64,000 nucleotides of DNA from Latrodectus hesperus (GCA_037975125.1 CM075862.1:14231125-14295124), one strand, 5' to 3'. Positions 11,455 to 25,039 are shown, numbered from the stretch's first letter. The notes: generated from the sequence alone by a model not told the origin. Program-made: numbers and translations.

Positions 11455-12781
11455 GCCGTTTCAAATAATCCTACTGATAGAAAAAAAGAAAGAAAAAAGT
11501 CAGCTTGTCGTTAGTGTTCTGGAACTTAATTAGTCTCTGTCTTCCTTTCTTGATAAATCTAAATAAGTGACTTTCAAATCTCGTATAAGGAATTATACAT
11601 CATTTTTTAAACTGTTGAAAGAAATATCATTTAAAACATTGATGAAAAATCATTATAAATGATTACAACCTTCAGCTAAAATATAAAATTATATTCTGAA
11701 AACAGCACTTATTGCTTATATTTTTATAAATAAAAATAATATTTAAAGAAAAATCAAACTTTTTTTTAACTGGGCATTTAAAATTTTCAAAAAAACTATA
11801 ATAAGGTTCTCTTTAGCCAAGAAGTGGTTGTGTTTATTTCATTTAGGTACTGGTTGATGTCTACATCAATTCTAATTCTAATCGGACATTCTCTTTCAGT
11901 TTGATTTGGACATTTGCAAGCCAATTAACCATAGTCCATTGACTTCGAAAAAATGCCATTCAATTTGAGAGATGAATTGAAAGATTCAGTTCTTTCGATT
12001 CGAAAATATTCAGATGAATGATACCGGAAAACATCGATTGATAAGCGATCGCCATAATCATGGTTCTCAAACGATTTCGAATGGATTGGAGCCATACTCG
12101 CGTTGGCACAAGCAATTTAAACCAGGGTCAAATGGTTTCTGAAGTATCACTTCTATTTAAGAGGAAAAAATCGGTGTCATCGACTCGTTAGATTTGTAAT
12201 ACAAAAGCTGTTGAGAAACATTTGTAAAACATTGATTGTACCGTGAACACAGAAACCATGGTGCCACAAGCAAGTTCAAATGGATTACAACCATGTGTAC
12301 ATTGATACCAGACGTTTAATCATCATTGAGTCACTTGAGACACATTATATCCATTTCGGGAAGGGAGTCAGGTGACATGGACTCATTCGATTCGAAATCA
12401 AATGTCTTCGATGTGACATTTGCTCGAATACCTGTTATCATTTCGAGAGCTCCGACACAGTTATCAAACAAGTTATTTTCTATTAGTATAATCCATTCGA
12501 ATGTTGGTAATAGAACACAAAAAACGAAAAGAAAAACTTACTTCATGATTAAAGATTAAAGACTTCATGATTAAAGATTTAATTGTTTTTTCAAAGGGAA
12601 TTTGAATTTTTAGATTCGGTAGACTCAATAACATACTTAGCAAAATTTATAATGAAACTAGTACTTCAGGAAAGAGAGATATTTCAACATTTACAGATAA
12701 TAATGTGTTTCAGTTCATTGTTATCATTACTGAAATAAGATTTTTTAATTAATTATCTTCCCGCCTTTTTTTTCTTTTCAG
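11455..12781. other. non-genic DNA upstream of the candidate exon
   Basis: I see no supported gene. From about 11930 to 12450 the sequence is less AT-rich and contains many ATTCGAA-like words. The frame 12326-12559 has no recognisable domain. If the exon at 12782 is real, this is intron. Confidence 0.4.
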
Positions 12782-12993
12782 ACGAAGGCTCATCTGGATG
12801 TGCTGGCGGACGCTCTACTGCGGTGGGCGAGAGGACGCTATTGAATGATGAGACTCGACTGGAACTGACCCACCCACCCAGAGACAGTGAAACCCTCTCT
12901 ATCAAAGCAAAAGTATCTCCCTTTTCACCAAAACGGAACATGAAAAACGGAAGTGCTCGACAATTTTCTCTCGGAAGTTTCTCTTGCCTGTGA
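12782..12993 (+). CDS. candidate terminal coding exon of a host gene
   Basis: A long pyrimidine tract ends in CTTTTCAG (AG at 12780-12781), a strong splice acceptor. Taken in the frame whose first full codon is 12784, 69 codons are open before TGA at 12991-12993. The peptide begins EGSSGCAGGRSTAVGERTLL and ends SARQFSLGSFSCL. It is Ser/Arg/Gly-rich, has no membrane segment and contains two proline-rich patches (THPPRD and SPFSPKR), consistent with an unstructured cytoplasmic tail. The base composition is far more GC-rich than the surroundings. AATAAA follows at 13153-13158. The opposite strand is also open (12753-13001), so the coding strand is chosen on the splice and poly(A) signals. I do not recognise the family. 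A GC-rich noncoding element is the alternative. Confidence 0.42.
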
Positions 12994-13152
12994 AAAACCA
13001 TTCTTTATAGTGATCTCTATCTCTCTCTGTTTCGTTCCTATTCATTGTTCCCATTCAGATCTTATACTTCTGGAAAAAAAAGAACATTTTTGAGTTCCTC
13101 TTTTTAAGTCCTGCTAACAGTTCCTGCCAAAGAACAGTTCTTAAAACTGACC

Positions 13153-13158
13153 AATAAA
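13153..13158 (+). promoter_or_regulatory. possible poly(A) signal
   Basis: This is a canonical AATAAA about 160 bases after the stop codon of the candidate exon at 12782-12993. The hexamer is common in AT-rich DNA, so it is supportive rather than decisive. Confidence 0.3.
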
Positions 13159-14543
13159 GACGAGTGTTGACATGGTTTATAAGTTCTTTTAACTTTTCTA
13201 AATTAACCAGTTCTTAATCTTAAAAGCGTAACTCAACTTTTGGAAAATATTTCAAACTGCTTATTAATATGTTAATCATAGCAAGCTTTGTTTTTCCTCG
13301 ATAGAATGAGTAAAATCATTGCAAGCATATAAAAGGTCCTTGTCAGAAAATTTCGGCGCCAAATTGGCAAACAAAAATAGCAAAGCCAAAAAAAAAACTT
13401 TTTTTTTCAATATAAAACGAGGAACTGTTAGCTGGCATATTTTCGTTCCCAGCATTCCTCAGCATGCATATTTCTCTTCCTTTATCATGTAAGTGTACTT
13501 ATTCTGCTAGTTTGTAAGACTGAATCATATGGTTAAACTGGATATATTTATGCTAAGACATGTAAAAACAAGTAATTTATAAATATTTATTTTAGTTATT
13601 GTTGTGTGAAAGAACTTGTTTCTTGTGTTACTATGTATGGCTGAATGCAGCACAAAATAACCATTCCACTTGACAAATTTATTATATTATTTATTCCATC
13701 ATATGTTATGTTCTTGCTTGATTTGGAATTGTTGAGTACTCAAAAATTTTAAAATTAAGTTATTGCATAATTTAGATGACAAGAAGTGCTCCAATTTTAA
13801 GAACTTGTTAAAGTTTTTTTTAAGCTTAATTTAAACTGTACCACTAAACTCTCCAAAAATTTGTCGACATCTGTTGAGAAATATAGGAGATTTATCATAA
13901 ATATTCTGCTTCATTTACATATCCAAAGTCTATTGTATATGTTTCATAATTTTATAAAATTTACTGTAAAAAATTGCATTTAATGATGCAATAATAAGTA
14001 CATCAAAAAGAAGTTTAGTGCTTCATTTTTCAATATTTGGATACAGAACTAATTAAATTATGAAAAAAAAAATACTTGTCAGCACATTCGTAATGTAAAA
14101 TTGAAGCACCTCTTCACTGAATTTAGCTGAAAAGTGTCGAAGGTACTGTTGTTATCTGATGAAATACGTGCCCAGCGAATATCAATAAAAGAATGAAAAA
14201 CTGAGGTAATAATTGGGATAACTCAGTAATTGCGGCTTATTAATTTCTGCAAAATTACAATGTTTAAAGAAACGGAAGCTGCATTCAAAAATAAACAATA
14301 ACCAAAACTATTCTTTGAAAGAAGGAATAGATAAAAAAAAAGGATATTTGTATTTTTGTTATGAGAAATTCCTTTTAAATAGGATCATTTACACTTAAAA
14401 AATTTCAAAAGTTTAAATTTTTTATTTAAATTAAGAAAATAGTTGGCCTAATTTGTTTTTACATTATTATAAATTGCTAATACGTTACCGAAAATAAACT
14501 AAAATAGTTCAGTAAAAGTTCTCTATATTCATTGTTCAAATAA
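13159..14543. other. AT-rich non-genic DNA
   Basis: I see no gene, transposon terminus or tandem repeat. Confidence 0.55.
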
Positions 14544-14781
14544 CCGTTAGAGGGCGCTGCGAATTATTGTTGTAAAAACAATTTCAGTATTATTATTCTG
14601 AAACGCTGTGTGCTGATGTATCCATCTTTTTGAAACGTTGCTTACAAATCTCGCATGTGATAAAATGAACACATGATTTATTTTGAAACCGTGTGTAGAC
14701 TTATCTACCCTTCTGCAACTTTATTACAAACGAAATCTCGTGGACGATTTCTATGTTATAGTTTTGTTCCCTAGATGGCGC
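14544..14781 (+). promoter_or_regulatory. two CTCF-like motifs in the same orientation
   Basis: CCGTTAGAGGGCGC (14544-14557) and TCCCTAGATGGCGC (14768-14781) each match 12 of 14 positions of the CTCF consensus CCASYAGRKGGCRS. They are GC-rich islands in AT-rich DNA and point the same way, 224 bp apart. Between them, two related segments starting TTTTTGAAACGTTGC and TTTTGAAACCGTGTG suggest a local duplication. Function is inferred from motif resemblance only. Confidence 0.22.
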
Positions 14782-17700
14782 GCTAAACAATAAGTGTTAC
14801 TTCTGCAATTATCTTAAATTCTTTCATTGCAGGCATTTCATCAGAAAATTTAAATCTTCGGCACTTTTAAACTAAAACTGAAACCTCCTGCAGCGAAGAA
14901 TTTTTTTATTCTCCTCAGATTGTAAAATGAGCTATGGTGCTAACTTAAGTTTCCACACCTCTTTCTGTAGTACAACACCAATAATTAAAATATTATTTCA
15001 TTTGCTGTGTATAACATTGGTTTCTACCTAATCTGTGATATCAATGTGAATCAGATCCATTCATTTTCGAGTGTTTCCTAGAAGGAATTGAGTCTTAATT
15101 ATTATAATACACCTCTTACTAAAATTTTGTAACCATTTTTGGCTGTAGTTTTAATTTGTTTGTCGAGAAGTATATATTTTATCTACAGATGAAATCGTCT
15201 TGGATGTGGTATTACCTTTCATACTGAGATGATATAATTGACGGAAAATACGTATGTTGAGTTGAGTTGTTGAATGCTGTTATTCAAGTGAAAGTATATG
15301 TTGCTAAATTCTGAAAAATGATAAAATTGTGGATTGGTGATGGAAGGTAATATACACCCGAACTAGAAACCTTTCCTTCTAATGCTGAGAGCTATTCTAT
15401 CATTTTAACTTTAATTACTGGAACAGGTTAAACGAAAGAGCTCCTTTCCCAGCTGCAATTTATTTTTAATATATAATTTCAACTCTATTATTAAGATGTG
15501 AAGAAATTTCTAAAATTGCAAATGTACGAACATCTATAAAAAAATTTTTCAATTAAAAAAACTTGTGTAAGAAGAAGAATAAATTGTAAATAAGAATAAA
15601 GTTATCTATAAATCAATATTTTTCATAAATTTTTAGCTTAATATTTCTCATTCTTACGTAAGCAATTTTAAGTTATATTGAAACAAAAATATTTATAGTT
15701 AATATACACTAAATGATAAATTCGTAAATAATGAATTCATAATTGATTTATTAAATTGAGAATTTCTAACTGAATATTTTAAATAAATTTATTGTTATTT
15801 AGTTCTGCTAAGTAGGAAATTATGAATAACAAAATTTTCTTGGAATCAAATTTTACTAATTTTTCCGTTTGATTCGCATATATTTATTATCAAGAGATAA
15901 ATTAATTTGTTTACATAATTTTCATATGCCCATAAGTATATTTAAAATAAAACTGCTAATTTTACAAATAAATTAAATCATTTTGATTTAATTTGTGTAT
16001 GAAATTCTCGATCATGGAAAAATTTTATTATTTAAAAAATGTGCAGTTTTTATCAAAATTTGTGAGCTTACTCATTTTAACTTATGTCTCTCAACGAATT
16101 CTTAAGAATAATCTCAACTAATTCACTATGATAATTGTCCCCTAAAACAAATAGCTTAAACAATCTTAATCTATAACTAAGCAGTTTAAGCAAACCTTTG
16201 TAAATAACTAATTCTTTTATTAAAAGGGATTCATCTCAGGGTAAATCAAATCACTCTATGATCATTCTAAAAGAATGAGGGTCTTACGTTAACTATTAAA
16301 CAATACTCTTAACAGTTATTTATTTCAAACCCTTCACTTAAAACTCATTTTCATTTAAAATTTAAGATAAACTTGAGGGACATTTGTCTATTTTAGATTA
16401 TTCTTCACATATATTGCTCTTATGAATGTACTTTTTTTGGTCAATATTTATCCTCACATTCGCGTTATACAATTCAACACGAAAAAATAGTTTAATGTTT
16501 TAATGAATTTTCCTTATTTCATTATGTTATATATTTTCATTATGTCATACATTATTATATTTTTGATAATCAATCATTATGTCATGATCCTATTTTTAAT
16601 TCTATTACGTATGTTAAAAAATTCACTTCTATTTTATATTCTGTATCTGTCATCATTAGTTTACTAAGGTTGAAGAAGATTTAAACTCAACATAAGATTC
16701 TGAATTTTATTTTTAGCAGTTCTGTTACAACCTGTTTATGATGATTCAATTGTCATTCCAATATATATTTTTAAATAACATTCCATCCTCAAAACAATGT
16801 TTAATGGCAGAGAGATATTCACGTTCTAAAAAAAAACTTTAGTGAAGTTAAGTGCTATTTCATTACGTTTTGATTTCATTATTGATATGTATGTATTTTG
16901 AAAAAAAAATGCTCGTTGATCATTGATTGATTAATTGATTGTGCAGTTTATGACACTTCTTCACAGCCATCACGCGGAGCAGCTGATACGTCGTCGTAAA
17001 TGTTTATGTAAATCAGTATGTAATGATTCTATGTGTTTGAAATTCCTTTCTCAATATATTTAGATTACGGGTTAACTATATCATTGTTATCGTTCCCTGT
17101 ATGATCCAAACTAGGGAAAACATTCCTAAAATTGTAATATGTTGTGCATGACTATAAATAATAGGTGTACAGGGTGTCTGAAATATTTTAAACGCTTGTT
17201 ATTTAATTAAATAGCGTGTCAAAAATTCAGCTTCCTGTTTTCTTGATGCTTGTTAGAAATTATATATATATATGTATCATTTGACTGTTATGTCAGCTTT
17301 TTATAATTGCATGGACAAAAAACCATTTGTTATCTTATCCTTGAAGGAAAGTTTCAAATTCTTGGTTTTTATTATACTTATTTATTATTTTATAGATCAA
17401 GACAGATTATTTTCCAAGAAAAAATATGTCGCCAAATGTTAAGATTTAGAGCTAAATTTGGCCATTTAGAAATCGCTCATACATTTTTTTATTATATTTA
17501 GTTTCACATATAATTTTTTTTTCTTTTTAGTATATGTATATTTTAAACTTAGAATTAAAAATTATAATATGAGTTAAAAATAAAATTATCGATTTGTTTC
17601 AATGAAAATATATAAGCTAACTGCCTCACATTTAAAAAATGATTCAATTTTGGCAACACTTGGCGACATACTTTTTTAGCAAAAATGATAGACCGGTTAA

Positions 17701-18360
17701 TACATAAGAACCGTTTTTACATGTAGCATCAATATTTTTTTTGATTAAATAGAGAGATTCATTTATATTAATAAAAAGATAGCATTTATCCAGTCTTGTC
17801 TTATAATATACGATAGTCTTTATTATTTACTTTTCATATTCTTTTACTTAATATCTTTTCACTTAATACGCAATTATTATTACTTTTTATTCATTTATTT
17901 GTTTTTGAAATTTGATAATAATTTTTTGTTTCAATACGAAGTTTAGAAAAAGAATTGAACAAACAAAAAGCGATTGTGATTTAAAAGAAAGGATCTGTGT
18001 GTATGTTTTCTGTTACATCATTTATTTCATCAGCCATGGAATAAATTCATGGCGTCACGAAAAAGGCGTTCCTTGGATGGCGTGACCATGCAAATGCATC
18101 ACGGTGATGAAGCATTTCTCACGAGATTTGTTGGTTGGATCCCTAATGAAAAACTTCGCAACTGTTTGTAAAAGTTCTGAATATATATATTTTATGAATT
18201 AGAAATTTTCATTCATTGACTGAGAGACAAATGGTGTCCATGTAATCTAAGGGAAATAAGATTAAATTATTTACATCTGTTTCAATGTATACATCCATTA
18301 TAAATTCTATTCTTTTTATTTAAAAAAATTGAATACTATTCCATTTCGTCGTCCCATTTC
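14782..18360. other. long AT-rich non-genic stretch
   Basis: I see no supported gene. At 17169 a CAGGGTGTC that looks like a mariner-type terminus has no partner. A less AT-rich patch at 18030-18130 contains no open frame of note. Confidence 0.5.
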
Positions 18361-18384
18361 TCGCCAAAAAGATATTTTTGGCGA
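18361..18384. repeat. perfect 10-bp hairpin
   Basis: TCGCCAAAAA (18361-18370) and TTTTTGGCGA (18375-18384) are exactly complementary with a 4-base loop. It may be a remnant of an inverted-repeat element related to the TTGGCGC-type ends 170 bp away. Confidence 0.7.
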
Positions 18385-18550
18385 CAACACACGAAATACA
18401 AATAAATGAAATTAGTAGCTGTAATAAACTTTTCTTAAAAAGTGTGAACTTTTTGAAACACTAAAAATTTTGGAAAAATTATCCCTTGCCTCCCTCCAAC
18501 ACAAGAATTCCGTGAGGCAATGATGTGCCTTATCACCTTTCTTCTTAGGC

Positions 18551-18767
18551 CATTTGGCGCTATTTTGTCTTTTAGAAATGTATTCAAATTTCGAAATGGG
18601 CGAAATATTTACTGTTCACTTTGAAATATTCGAAGCCTTCCGCTTACAATTTTTCCAACTGCGATATGATTTCCACGAATTGTTCTAGGAAAATTTTTAT
18701 CGACTCTTCATTTATTTTTTTCTTTAGTTGAGGAGATGCGACTTAGTGACGAAAAATGCGCCAAATG
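18551..18767. mobile_element. candidate MITE with CATTTGGCGC ends
   Basis: CATTTGGCGC (18551-18560) is perfectly inverted as GCGCCAAATG (18758-18767). The similarity continues inward, with TATTTTGTC on the left and the inverse of ATTTTTCGTC on the right. The element is 217 bp and non-coding. It is bounded like a miniature DNA transposon, but no second copy or clean target duplication is seen. Confidence 0.45.
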
Positions 18768-19661
18768 AAGAATGAGGAGAACTGGTTTCAAAATCTTAAA
18801 GGTAAAAAGTTACAATTGGTAACATTTAATTTGGGATCAACTGTAGATTTGATTATTTTATTTTTAGAGCAAGCGAAATGGAATAGTACTAATATGTGTT
18901 GTTTTTGTGAAAGTTTCTCTATTTAAGGTAATTGCATTGTACAACAGCTAAAAATAATTTTAATATTTCTTATGTATTGCTAAAGAAATGGTTATAAAAT
19001 AGCTACCATTGAATTTAAACTATCAAACCAAAATTTCATTCCATTTTTATGATATGTAGATGAACTTTGCGCCTAAGTAATCTTCTAAAATAATTTTAAA
19101 TTGACACAATTATGCCAATGTAGAATAACTCGTTAAATTATCAGTAAAATTTTCCAATGATAATCAATGTTAAGGAAGAAGAGACATTGCAGAAACCCAA
19201 ACAACACCAGGAAACTATCAATGGCAATTAATAAGTCCATCAGCATTCAATTAAAAACAGAATATAAAGTAAATTATCATAACAAACTTCTTAAAAAATC
19301 TTAAATTCATTTTATTTTTTTATGATTAAATTAAAAATAAAACTTTAAAAATTATTTAGCCATACATTTGTATTTCATTCATTCACGAACACATTTTTCT
19401 TATGAAAGTTCTGAAGTTATTAATATAAAAAGATAATTTTCTGTAAAGATGGATGATTTACAAGTATTTATGACTACAGTTATTCACACAGATATTGCTG
19501 TGAAATGTTTTGTGCTTTTGTACAATGCAAATACTGTGAAACAAGTATTTTATTTCAACATCTTTGCATGGATGGCCAATCTGATCATTTAAAAAAGAAT
19601 ATGCATTCTAGTAATATTCTCTTTTCTCATTTGTCTTAAGTGTAAAACGAATTGTTTCTCT
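18768..19661. other. AT-rich non-genic DNA
   Basis: I see no gene or repeat. Confidence 0.5.
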
Positions 19662-19967
19662 TTACTTCTTATTTAGTGCATTTTGCCTACTTGGTACTGT
19701 TAATTTTCGATTGTATACACACTTTTTAAAATTGTAAAATTTCCCATTGAGAGTGGTGAAAAAATGGTCGTTTATTTTTATTTCACTCGCCTTGTGCAAT
19801 AGTAGTATTTTAAGCTGACTTTGATGATTAATAAATATGTGCGTACAATCAGAACAAGCGAGATATTGACCGCGTCGAATGTTAACAAAAAATATAATGG
19901 CATTTTTTCCCAACAGCCACATATATGTATCAGTACGAAAAGCATCTAACTTGCCAATGTTTTCCAT
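19662..19967 (-). pseudogene. 101-codon open frame with a loose zinc-finger-like pattern
   Basis: A frame of 101 codons is long for DNA this AT-rich. The middle reads YLACSDCTHIF followed by QSQLKILLLH. A CxxC with a downstream SQLK-x4-H resembles the BED-type zinc finger of hAT-like transposases, but the second histidine is not in place and no transposase core is nearby. It could be the decayed N-terminus of a transposon protein, or chance. There is no splice evidence. I do not recognise it with confidence. Confidence 0.22.
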
Positions 19968-20011
19968 TATTTAACGTTCTAAAATTATATAAGATTCATT
20001 TATTCATTTCA

Positions 20012-21440
20012 ACTGATAGAAACTAGGATTTATAAGTTTTGGAATAAAATATTATAATTATGAAATGAATTATTACATACTTTAGAGAGAATTATAAATT
20101 TCTTCAGAACAGAATTTGAAAAGAATACATTTTAATGAACAGAAATTAAATTTGTTTACAAATAAATACAAAAAAAACTTACTAGATTCGATACGCAGTG
20201 TCACAGACATGCACGGTTATGCAATGTATTGGAAGAGGGGGTACAATTTTCATTCTAATTATTTACCAGTTTTAACAGTTCACTCTTATATTAGTCCTTC
20301 TCCCCCCCTTCTTTTTTAAACATTTTGTTTGGTAAATAAAACTACCCTTTTATCCTCATTTATCATTTATTGGTGAGATATTCATTGAGACAGAATTTTT
20401 CTTCGTTTTATCCTCAAAATAATTTTATTACTCTTGCTCATTACTTTTTCTTCTTTAAATTAATACGCTATATATATTTTGAGGTAAAGAGGCAAATATA
20501 GAAGAATTGAAGAGACAAATTTGGGTTGTCCTGTATTAGATAATTTGTAGTTTTTTTATTGATTTGAATGTGTTATGTAATGAAATAATTTACATTTTTA
20601 CTGTCTTTATTGTTGTAAGACTATTCTAATTTAAACCTAGTTTTAACTTGATAAAAAAAAGTCCTAAAATATTGACAGAATTCAATGAAATTATTTGGAA
20701 TTCAGAAGAGATGATTAATTTTAACACTTATAAACTAGGATTCGTAAATCATGGAATAAATTAACTGTAAACTTTTGAGAAAAACTTTAAACAGAATAGA
20801 ATTTAAGCAGAACAGAAATTAAATTTGCTTGCAACAAACGGAAGTTAAATTTGCTTATAGGTGGATATTATTTAGTTTAATGAAAAAATATTCTAAAATA
20901 TTAACAGAATAGAATAAAATCATTTAGAATTTTGAAGAAAAAATAATTAACTTCAGCACCTATAAACTAGGATTTGTATGTTATGGTATAATAATAGTTA
21001 TGACATAAACTAATTGCTAACTTTTAGCAAAAAATTTAAGCAGAATAGAATTAAACAGAACATATTTTAACAAATCAAAGCTAAATATGTTTGCAAATAA
21101 AAATAGTTTAGTTTGGTGAAAAACATCTTAAATATTAACACACTAAAGTGAAATTATTAGGAATTCAAAAGAAATAATGAACTTTAACAGTTATAAATTG
21201 GAATTAGTAGCTTATGGAAAAATAATTATTATAACATCAAAATTAATTGTAATTTGACAGAAATTTTAATTTGGAACAGAATAGAATTTAAACAGAAATA
21301 ATTTTAACTAACAGAAATTAAATTCGTTTACAAATTAATATTATTTAATTTGATGAAAAAAAAGAAACCTAAAATATTAATATACTAGAATAAAAACATT
21401 TGGAATTCAGAATAAATATTAGTATAGATCATTTTAAAGA
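20012..21440 (+). repeat. degenerate tandem array, about 231-bp unit
   Basis: The marker TAAACTAGGATT and its variants recur at about 20021, 20731, 20963 and 21193, so the last three units have periods of 232 and 230 bp. Each unit also contains AACAGAATAGAATTTAA and ACAGAAATTAAATTTG-type blocks and ends in AATATTAACA. The first unit is separated by about 480 bp of other AT-rich sequence. It is non-coding and satellite-like. Confidence 0.75.
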
Positions 21441-23849
21441 AAGAATTCCTTGATGATATTTTCAAAAAATAAATTTTATTTGAGAAGGAAAAAAGTGTAA
21501 GAATATTTATTACTGACATTTTGTTTCTACGATTTTCTTTGACTAACGAGGAAAAATAATATATTTAAGTTCTTAGAAAATATAGAACATTATTTTGAAG
21601 ATAAATATTTTATATTTTGTTTCATGAATTGTAATACTTCTTTCATATTAAGCTTTCAGAAATCATAATTATTTGATTGACGATAATTCTTTTATAAAAT
21701 AAAATCATTATTAAATGAGACAAAATTTCGTGTCTCATCTAACAGTTAAATACATCTATAATTTTTTTATAAATATCGTAATCAATATTGAACTATGATA
21801 TAACTATTTATTCCAAAAAACGTCCACAAAAATGTTTTTTAAAAGTATTTTTTTAAAGTTATTAAAAACAGAATAGTTCTCCAAACCAGAACGTTTGCAC
21901 TATATTCCGTGGTTCTGTGAAAATATTTTTTATTAAAAAAAGATTTCCAATTCGCATTTCCAAATGCAAGTGAGATACTTGATACAGATACATAGTATGT
22001 ATAAAAAAGAAATGCCCTTTCTATTTCTTGTGAACATTTCTGTCGCTGCAATCTGATTCAAGCAAATATTTTACATAAATGTCCTTGAAACATAAGACTT
22101 TTTCATGATGTGTGTGTGCTTGGTTCTGGCGGATCCTGAGGGGGCATCCAAAAATTGCCATTGGGTAAAGGGAGAATTCTGCAGTTAAATTAAAATTCAT
22201 ATCCTCAAAAAAGACTGAGTCAAAACAAGAATCTAAATACACTACAATTAGAACAATGCATCAAATTTGAATGGTTAAATAAGTCATAAAAGAAAATATT
22301 TAAATCCATAAAATATAATTTTTTATTGTTATTTTTGTACAAACTGCAACTTTTTATCAACACACAGAATGTTTAGATTAACATCATAGAATTAAATAAC
22401 GCACAAATAAAATGAGAAATTATATAAATCAGATAAATACTTGTTAAAAAATGTATGTTTTATACTTAAAATTATAGATATACAATCTGTCATGTAATAT
22501 ATATTTGTATAAGAATTAATCAAAGAAAAATTCTAGCATATAAATAACACATGTATCCACATTATTTTAAATTAAAAGAATATGTGGAAGCATGTTAACT
22601 TTAAGCAGTTTTTATGCAATTTTCTTATTGTAAAATGTAAATTTTAAATTCCTTTAAAAATGAAATAGCATACATAAACTTTTTTCTGTGATAATTTAGA
22701 TTAATCTTGATTTAAAGATCTAAGGAATGTAAAGAATTTATAGTTAGCCACAAAATTTTACAGGTTTTCATTAAATTTAAACTAAAAGAAGTAATTTAAA
22801 TAAAAACCGTCGAGCAATATTATATTGGAGGAAAATATCACGATAAATTGTGAAGAACTCTTCCAAAATTTAAGGTTACGTAATCCAATTTGAGAGTAGC
22901 TCTTGTTTGGCTCATAACTTCAGGATCCAAAGGAACACCCCCTTCTACTGTGAATGGATACTCCCATTTATTCTTCCCCCTACCCCAGACGTATATATTT
23001 TTATTGTAAATAATATTCGAAACGGTTGAAATGTTTTTTGAACCCACAACTGATGTTTTAATGTAAAGTGTATGATATATCGAAAGTTTATCTTTGTTGA
23101 GTTGATATAAAATATAATTATAAATTACGAATTACAGTTATTATGTACAATTTTTAAGAAATCTTAAACTTTATAACTTCCGTTATATGAATGCCAGTGA
23201 AATTATTTATTCAGATTAAATAATTTAATGATGTATACTGTTACTTTGAACTATTATAATTATTTGCTTATGAACAAGTGTGCATATCTGTTAATAATGC
23301 TGTAAAATAAAACTCCAATTCTTATATCACTCTGAAATAGAGCTTGTGTGAATTTTTATTTCAATTTCTACTCATCTTTTCTAATTTTTTGAGGGATATT
23401 TTTTTCAATGTTTACCACCTATACATGTTCTAAAAATTTCAATCATTCTGATATATGCAGAAAAATAACATCCATAATCAATGCGCATCTGTTACTGAGC
23501 ATGTAATTTAGATTTTCATTGAGAATATTATTTCACGCAATCAAAAATACATTCAATGAAACGCATAACATAAGATATATTTAACATAAAAATCATGACG
23601 TATCAAGCATACGAACCTTTTGGTTGGTTGATGGAAAATTCTAAGATACATGCGAGTCTCATTTTTTTATTCTTAAAACCTTAAAATAAAAGAAATTAGT
23701 TATTAATTTGAACCATCAATTTAATGTTTTCAAAATAAAATTGTTATATAGATTAGGATTAATATTATCTAGAATATATACTTATTAATTTTTGCATAAA
23801 AGGAATTATAGAAAAAGTTTTGCATTAGAAATGTTTCGTAGTAAGATGA
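21441..23849. other. non-genic DNA with one protein-like patch
   Basis: This is mostly featureless. The minus-strand frame at 22838-23047 contains GGVPLDPEVMSQTRATLKLD in a locally GC-richer patch (22880-22990), which reads like protein but matches nothing I can name. It could be a fragment of a transposon or an exon. There are no clear splice sites. Confidence 0.35.
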
Positions 23850-24640
23850 AAATCTAAGTATTTTCAGAATTAAACTTTAGCAGGTATAAAATCTAATATT
23901 ATCTGAATCATCCATTTTTCATTTATTACATATAAAATTTGTCTTCCTTAAATTAAAATTTTACTATTTTCAGAATAGAAAACTGTGACATTTAAATCTA
24001 ACTTTATCCATAGAGTTATCCATTTTTTGTATTTATTATGCTTAGAAAATGGGGAAAATTCGTTGCATATTCTTTCTGAAGATCAAAAATTTCCCTTTTC
24101 TGAATAAAACTGTGATATGTATTAAATCTATTATTACCTGGAATAATCTATTTCTTTCAATTTTTTATGTAAAAAGTTAGGAGAAAAGGAATTTTTTCCG
24201 TAAAATACGTTCCATATTAAGATAAAAATAAATCTCACTATTTTCCAAATAAAAAGAAATTATGTCATGCAGAAACCATCAACTTAGAATCATTCATTTC
24301 TTTCATATGTTCCTGAAAAAAATGGCGAAAAAGAATTGTTGAATATGAAATGTCCTTTCTTAATATCAGAATCTTATTATTTGTAGAATAAAAATTGTGA
24401 CATCTACGAAATCTATTATAACCTGGAATCATCTATTTTTTCTATACTTTGTATAAAAAAATAGGGGAAAAAGAATTTTTGCAAAAAACAAAATGTTTTT
24501 CCTTTTTAAAGAATATTAACTATTTTTATATAACACAGAGATGTGTGTAAAATGTAAGCTTGGAATTGTCCATTGTTATTATTTATTACATTAAAAAATA
24601 GGAAAAAAATATTGTTGTTTAAAAAGAAATTAACATCAAA
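23850..24640 (+). repeat. degenerate tandem array, 106-146-bp unit, 6 copies
   Basis: Units are marked by ATTTTCAGAATA-like starts at about 23865, 23971, 24100, 24245, 24384 and 24530. Each is followed by GTGACAT-like, AAATCTA and ATCATCTATTTTTT-like blocks and then a GGGGAAAA-like block. Divergence is high and unit length varies, so the array is old. It is unrelated in sequence to the neighbouring arrays. Confidence 0.6.
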
Positions 24641-25039
24641 ACCTGATTAAAATTAGAAAGGAAATAGAAGTTGATCTTTTGTTAGATCAGCTCAATTATT
24701 TCACTAAAATTTCGAAAGGGGACTTTACTTTTCGCTTGCTTATCCAATCGTTATTGAATATATCCTGAGAAATAGAGGATTATATTATCTTTTTAGATAT
24801 TTAAGGAGAACAATGAATAGAACTTTACGTAATAGAAGCCGCTATGTAACTCTTAATATTTCATGATGATAATCAACAAATTATAACTTTAGTGATAGAA
24901 ATCACACTTAGAATTTTCCTGACATATATTTCTCGTTTCGTATTTCTTTTTACACCAGATATTCAAAATATTCAACGTTAAATGATTTGATTTAATCTAG
25001 ATTCTTCACTCTAATATTGTAAACTATTAATAAAATACA

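Noticed and set aside
12753..13001. 82-codon minus-strand frame
   Set aside because: It is antisense to the candidate exon at 12782-12993, where the splice acceptor, stop and poly(A) signal all favour the plus strand.
17169..17200. CAGGGTGTC resembling a mariner-type terminal repeat
   Set aside because: No inverted partner and no transposase trace within several kilobases.
22838..23047. Minus-strand frame containing GGVPLDPEVMSQTRATLKLD
   Set aside because: It reads like protein but has no splice context and no recognised family, so I did not call it a gene; it is only mentioned as a patch.
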